Part shown: positions 63,453 through 64,000 of the stretch, one piece after another
How the letters are laid out: each line of letters starts with the position of its first letter
How positions within the stretch are numbered: position 1 is the stretch's first letter
Assembly (NCBI GenBank): GCA_019550975.1
Contig: SDWH01000010.1
Span: 62,001-126,000 of the forward strand
Direction: 5' to 3'
From: Bacteroidales bacterium SW299
Lineage (GTDB): Bacteria > Bacteroidota > Bacteroidia > Bacteroidales > Bacteroidaceae
Length of the DNA stretch: 64,000 bases
Notes under the pieces: generated by a model
What the model saw: the letters and a program-made list of their open reading frames with translations, nothing else
The model's database searches: none
Told to the model about the DNA's origin: nothing
Translations under genes and position numbers: made by a program

Positions 63453-64000
63453 TTAAAAATCATATATGAATACTTCTGATATACAGAAAAAGTTTATTAC
63501 CCTCTGCGCTAAATGATAATTTACCGATGCTTGGCCGTTCATCAAGAGAGGTAGAAGCTCGTCACGCTGCTTAGTCAAGTTCATAATCTCTTGGCAATTT
63601 CTTACTATTGTATCAAAGATTGGGCATAGCCTTTTTTCCAACTCATTTGCAATATCAACATCTTGAGGCAATGCAATGGTACTTTGTTTCAAATGGTCTT
63701 GGGTGATATGTCCCATTGTTGTCTTTCGGGCTTCCGTCATTCGCTTAAAGTTTCCGATATAGTCTATTAGCTGATAAAAGTAAAATGAGCGAGGAAACCC
63801 ATTTTTCGACGTTACCTTAAAGATATGTTGATTAAGCCCACCATTGCCATAAGCCCACAACATAACCTCTAATGATGCAGACCATGAAAACAGAACATCG
63901 CCATCATAGACTTTAACAGATTCCGGGATATCCGATCTTACCCACTCTGTTTCAGAAGATAAGCCATCGTGCATTTCCTTTATCTTAATAACAGGTAGTT
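63453..64000 (-). CDS. hsdS: Third HsdS gene, 5' end beyond window
   Basis: The frame is open to the right edge (the visible upstream residues LPVIKIKE precede MHDGL, typical inside an HsdS domain), so the true start is off the window. The visible part is the second recognition domain and the C-terminal repeat (NLTKQRDELLPLLMNGQASVNYHLAQ). Its 3' end shares a 33-bp stretch with the 3' end of the minus-strand hsdS at 60836-60868, in direct orientation. The last 18 residues are extra compared with that gene. It probably serves as another donor of recognition domains. Confidence 0.88.
   Translation of the reverse strand, partial: LPVIKIKEMHDGLSSETEWVRSDIPESVKVYDGDVLFSWSASLEVMLWAYGNGGLNQHIFKVTSKNGFPRSFYFYQLIDYIGNFKRMTEARKTTMGHITQDHLKQSTIALPQDVDIANELEKRLCPIFDTIVRNCQEIMNLTKQRDELLPLLMNGQASVNYHLAQRVINFFCISEVFIYDF
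63510..63542 (-). repeat. Recombination site c, 33-bp shared hsdS 3' end
   Basis: Identical to 60836-60868, including TAAATGATAATTTA. Relative to site b it is inverted, so b-c recombination would flip the recombinase itself. Confidence 0.7.

Noticed and set aside
1-64000. CRISPR arrays, rRNA or tRNA genes
   Set aside because: No regularly spaced direct repeats and no tRNA or rRNA-like sequence were seen while reading the window; a dedicated scan was not possible.

Overview
The window comes from a member of the Bacteroidales, most likely a gut Bacteroides/Phocaeicola-type organism; the genus cannot be fixed from sequence alone. The support is repeated TAnnTTTG -7 promoter boxes, fimbrillin-like lipoproteins, a UpxY-type antiterminator at the head of a capsule locus behind an invertible promoter, and a type I restriction locus with a tyrosine recombinase lying among several hsdS genes. 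I see no rRNA, tRNA or CRISPR array.

Layout. 0-3.7 kb holds housekeeping-type genes: a secreted C1 aminopeptidase (running off the left edge), a proline aminopeptidase and a patatin-like phospholipase. From 4.3 to about 35.3 kb lies a surface polysaccharide locus. It starts with a tyrosine recombinase, a ~193-bp invertible promoter segment (read here in the ON orientation), UpxY and a HAD-like protein. Next come an AT-rich, strain-variable block (flippase, aminotransferase/WbqC/ATP-grasp/epimerase modification genes, many glycosyltransferases, polymerase), an inserted AAA/PD-(D/E)XK gene, and a more GC-rich block with three GT4 enzymes, the initiating sugar transferase, Wza and Wzc. The two blocks complement each other and together make one complete Wzx/Wzy pathway.

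Between the initiating transferase and Wza sit PqqD-like, nucleotidyltransferase and HPr-kinase-like genes. After Wzc come a 61-aa acidic peptide, a large lipoprotein with a fimbrillin-like N-terminus and a PI-PLC-like fold that appears catalytically dead, an OmpA protein, a Ser/His S26-type peptidase and an ABC exporter. This set looks like a split peptide-maturation and export system woven into the capsule locus, and it is the most novel candidate in the window.

From 41.6 to 52.5 kb are convergent folate genes (pabC-like, pabB), a membrane protein, a 1627-aa exonuclease/RecQ/UvrD fusion bounded by inverted repeats, and a two-gene lipoprotein operon on the minus strand. One of these lipoproteins carries an IdeS/Mac-like cysteine protease domain with a visible Cys/His/Asp triad.

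From 53.2 kb to the right edge is a phase-variable type I restriction-modification locus: unknown membrane protein, Xre regulator, hsdR, hsdM, rhuM, a 58-aa ORF, and three hsdS genes around a recombinase. A 16-bp inverted repeat lies in frame in the central region of two hsdS genes. In the present orientation the operon-linked hsdS is a half gene and the opposing one is full length; inversion would exchange these states.
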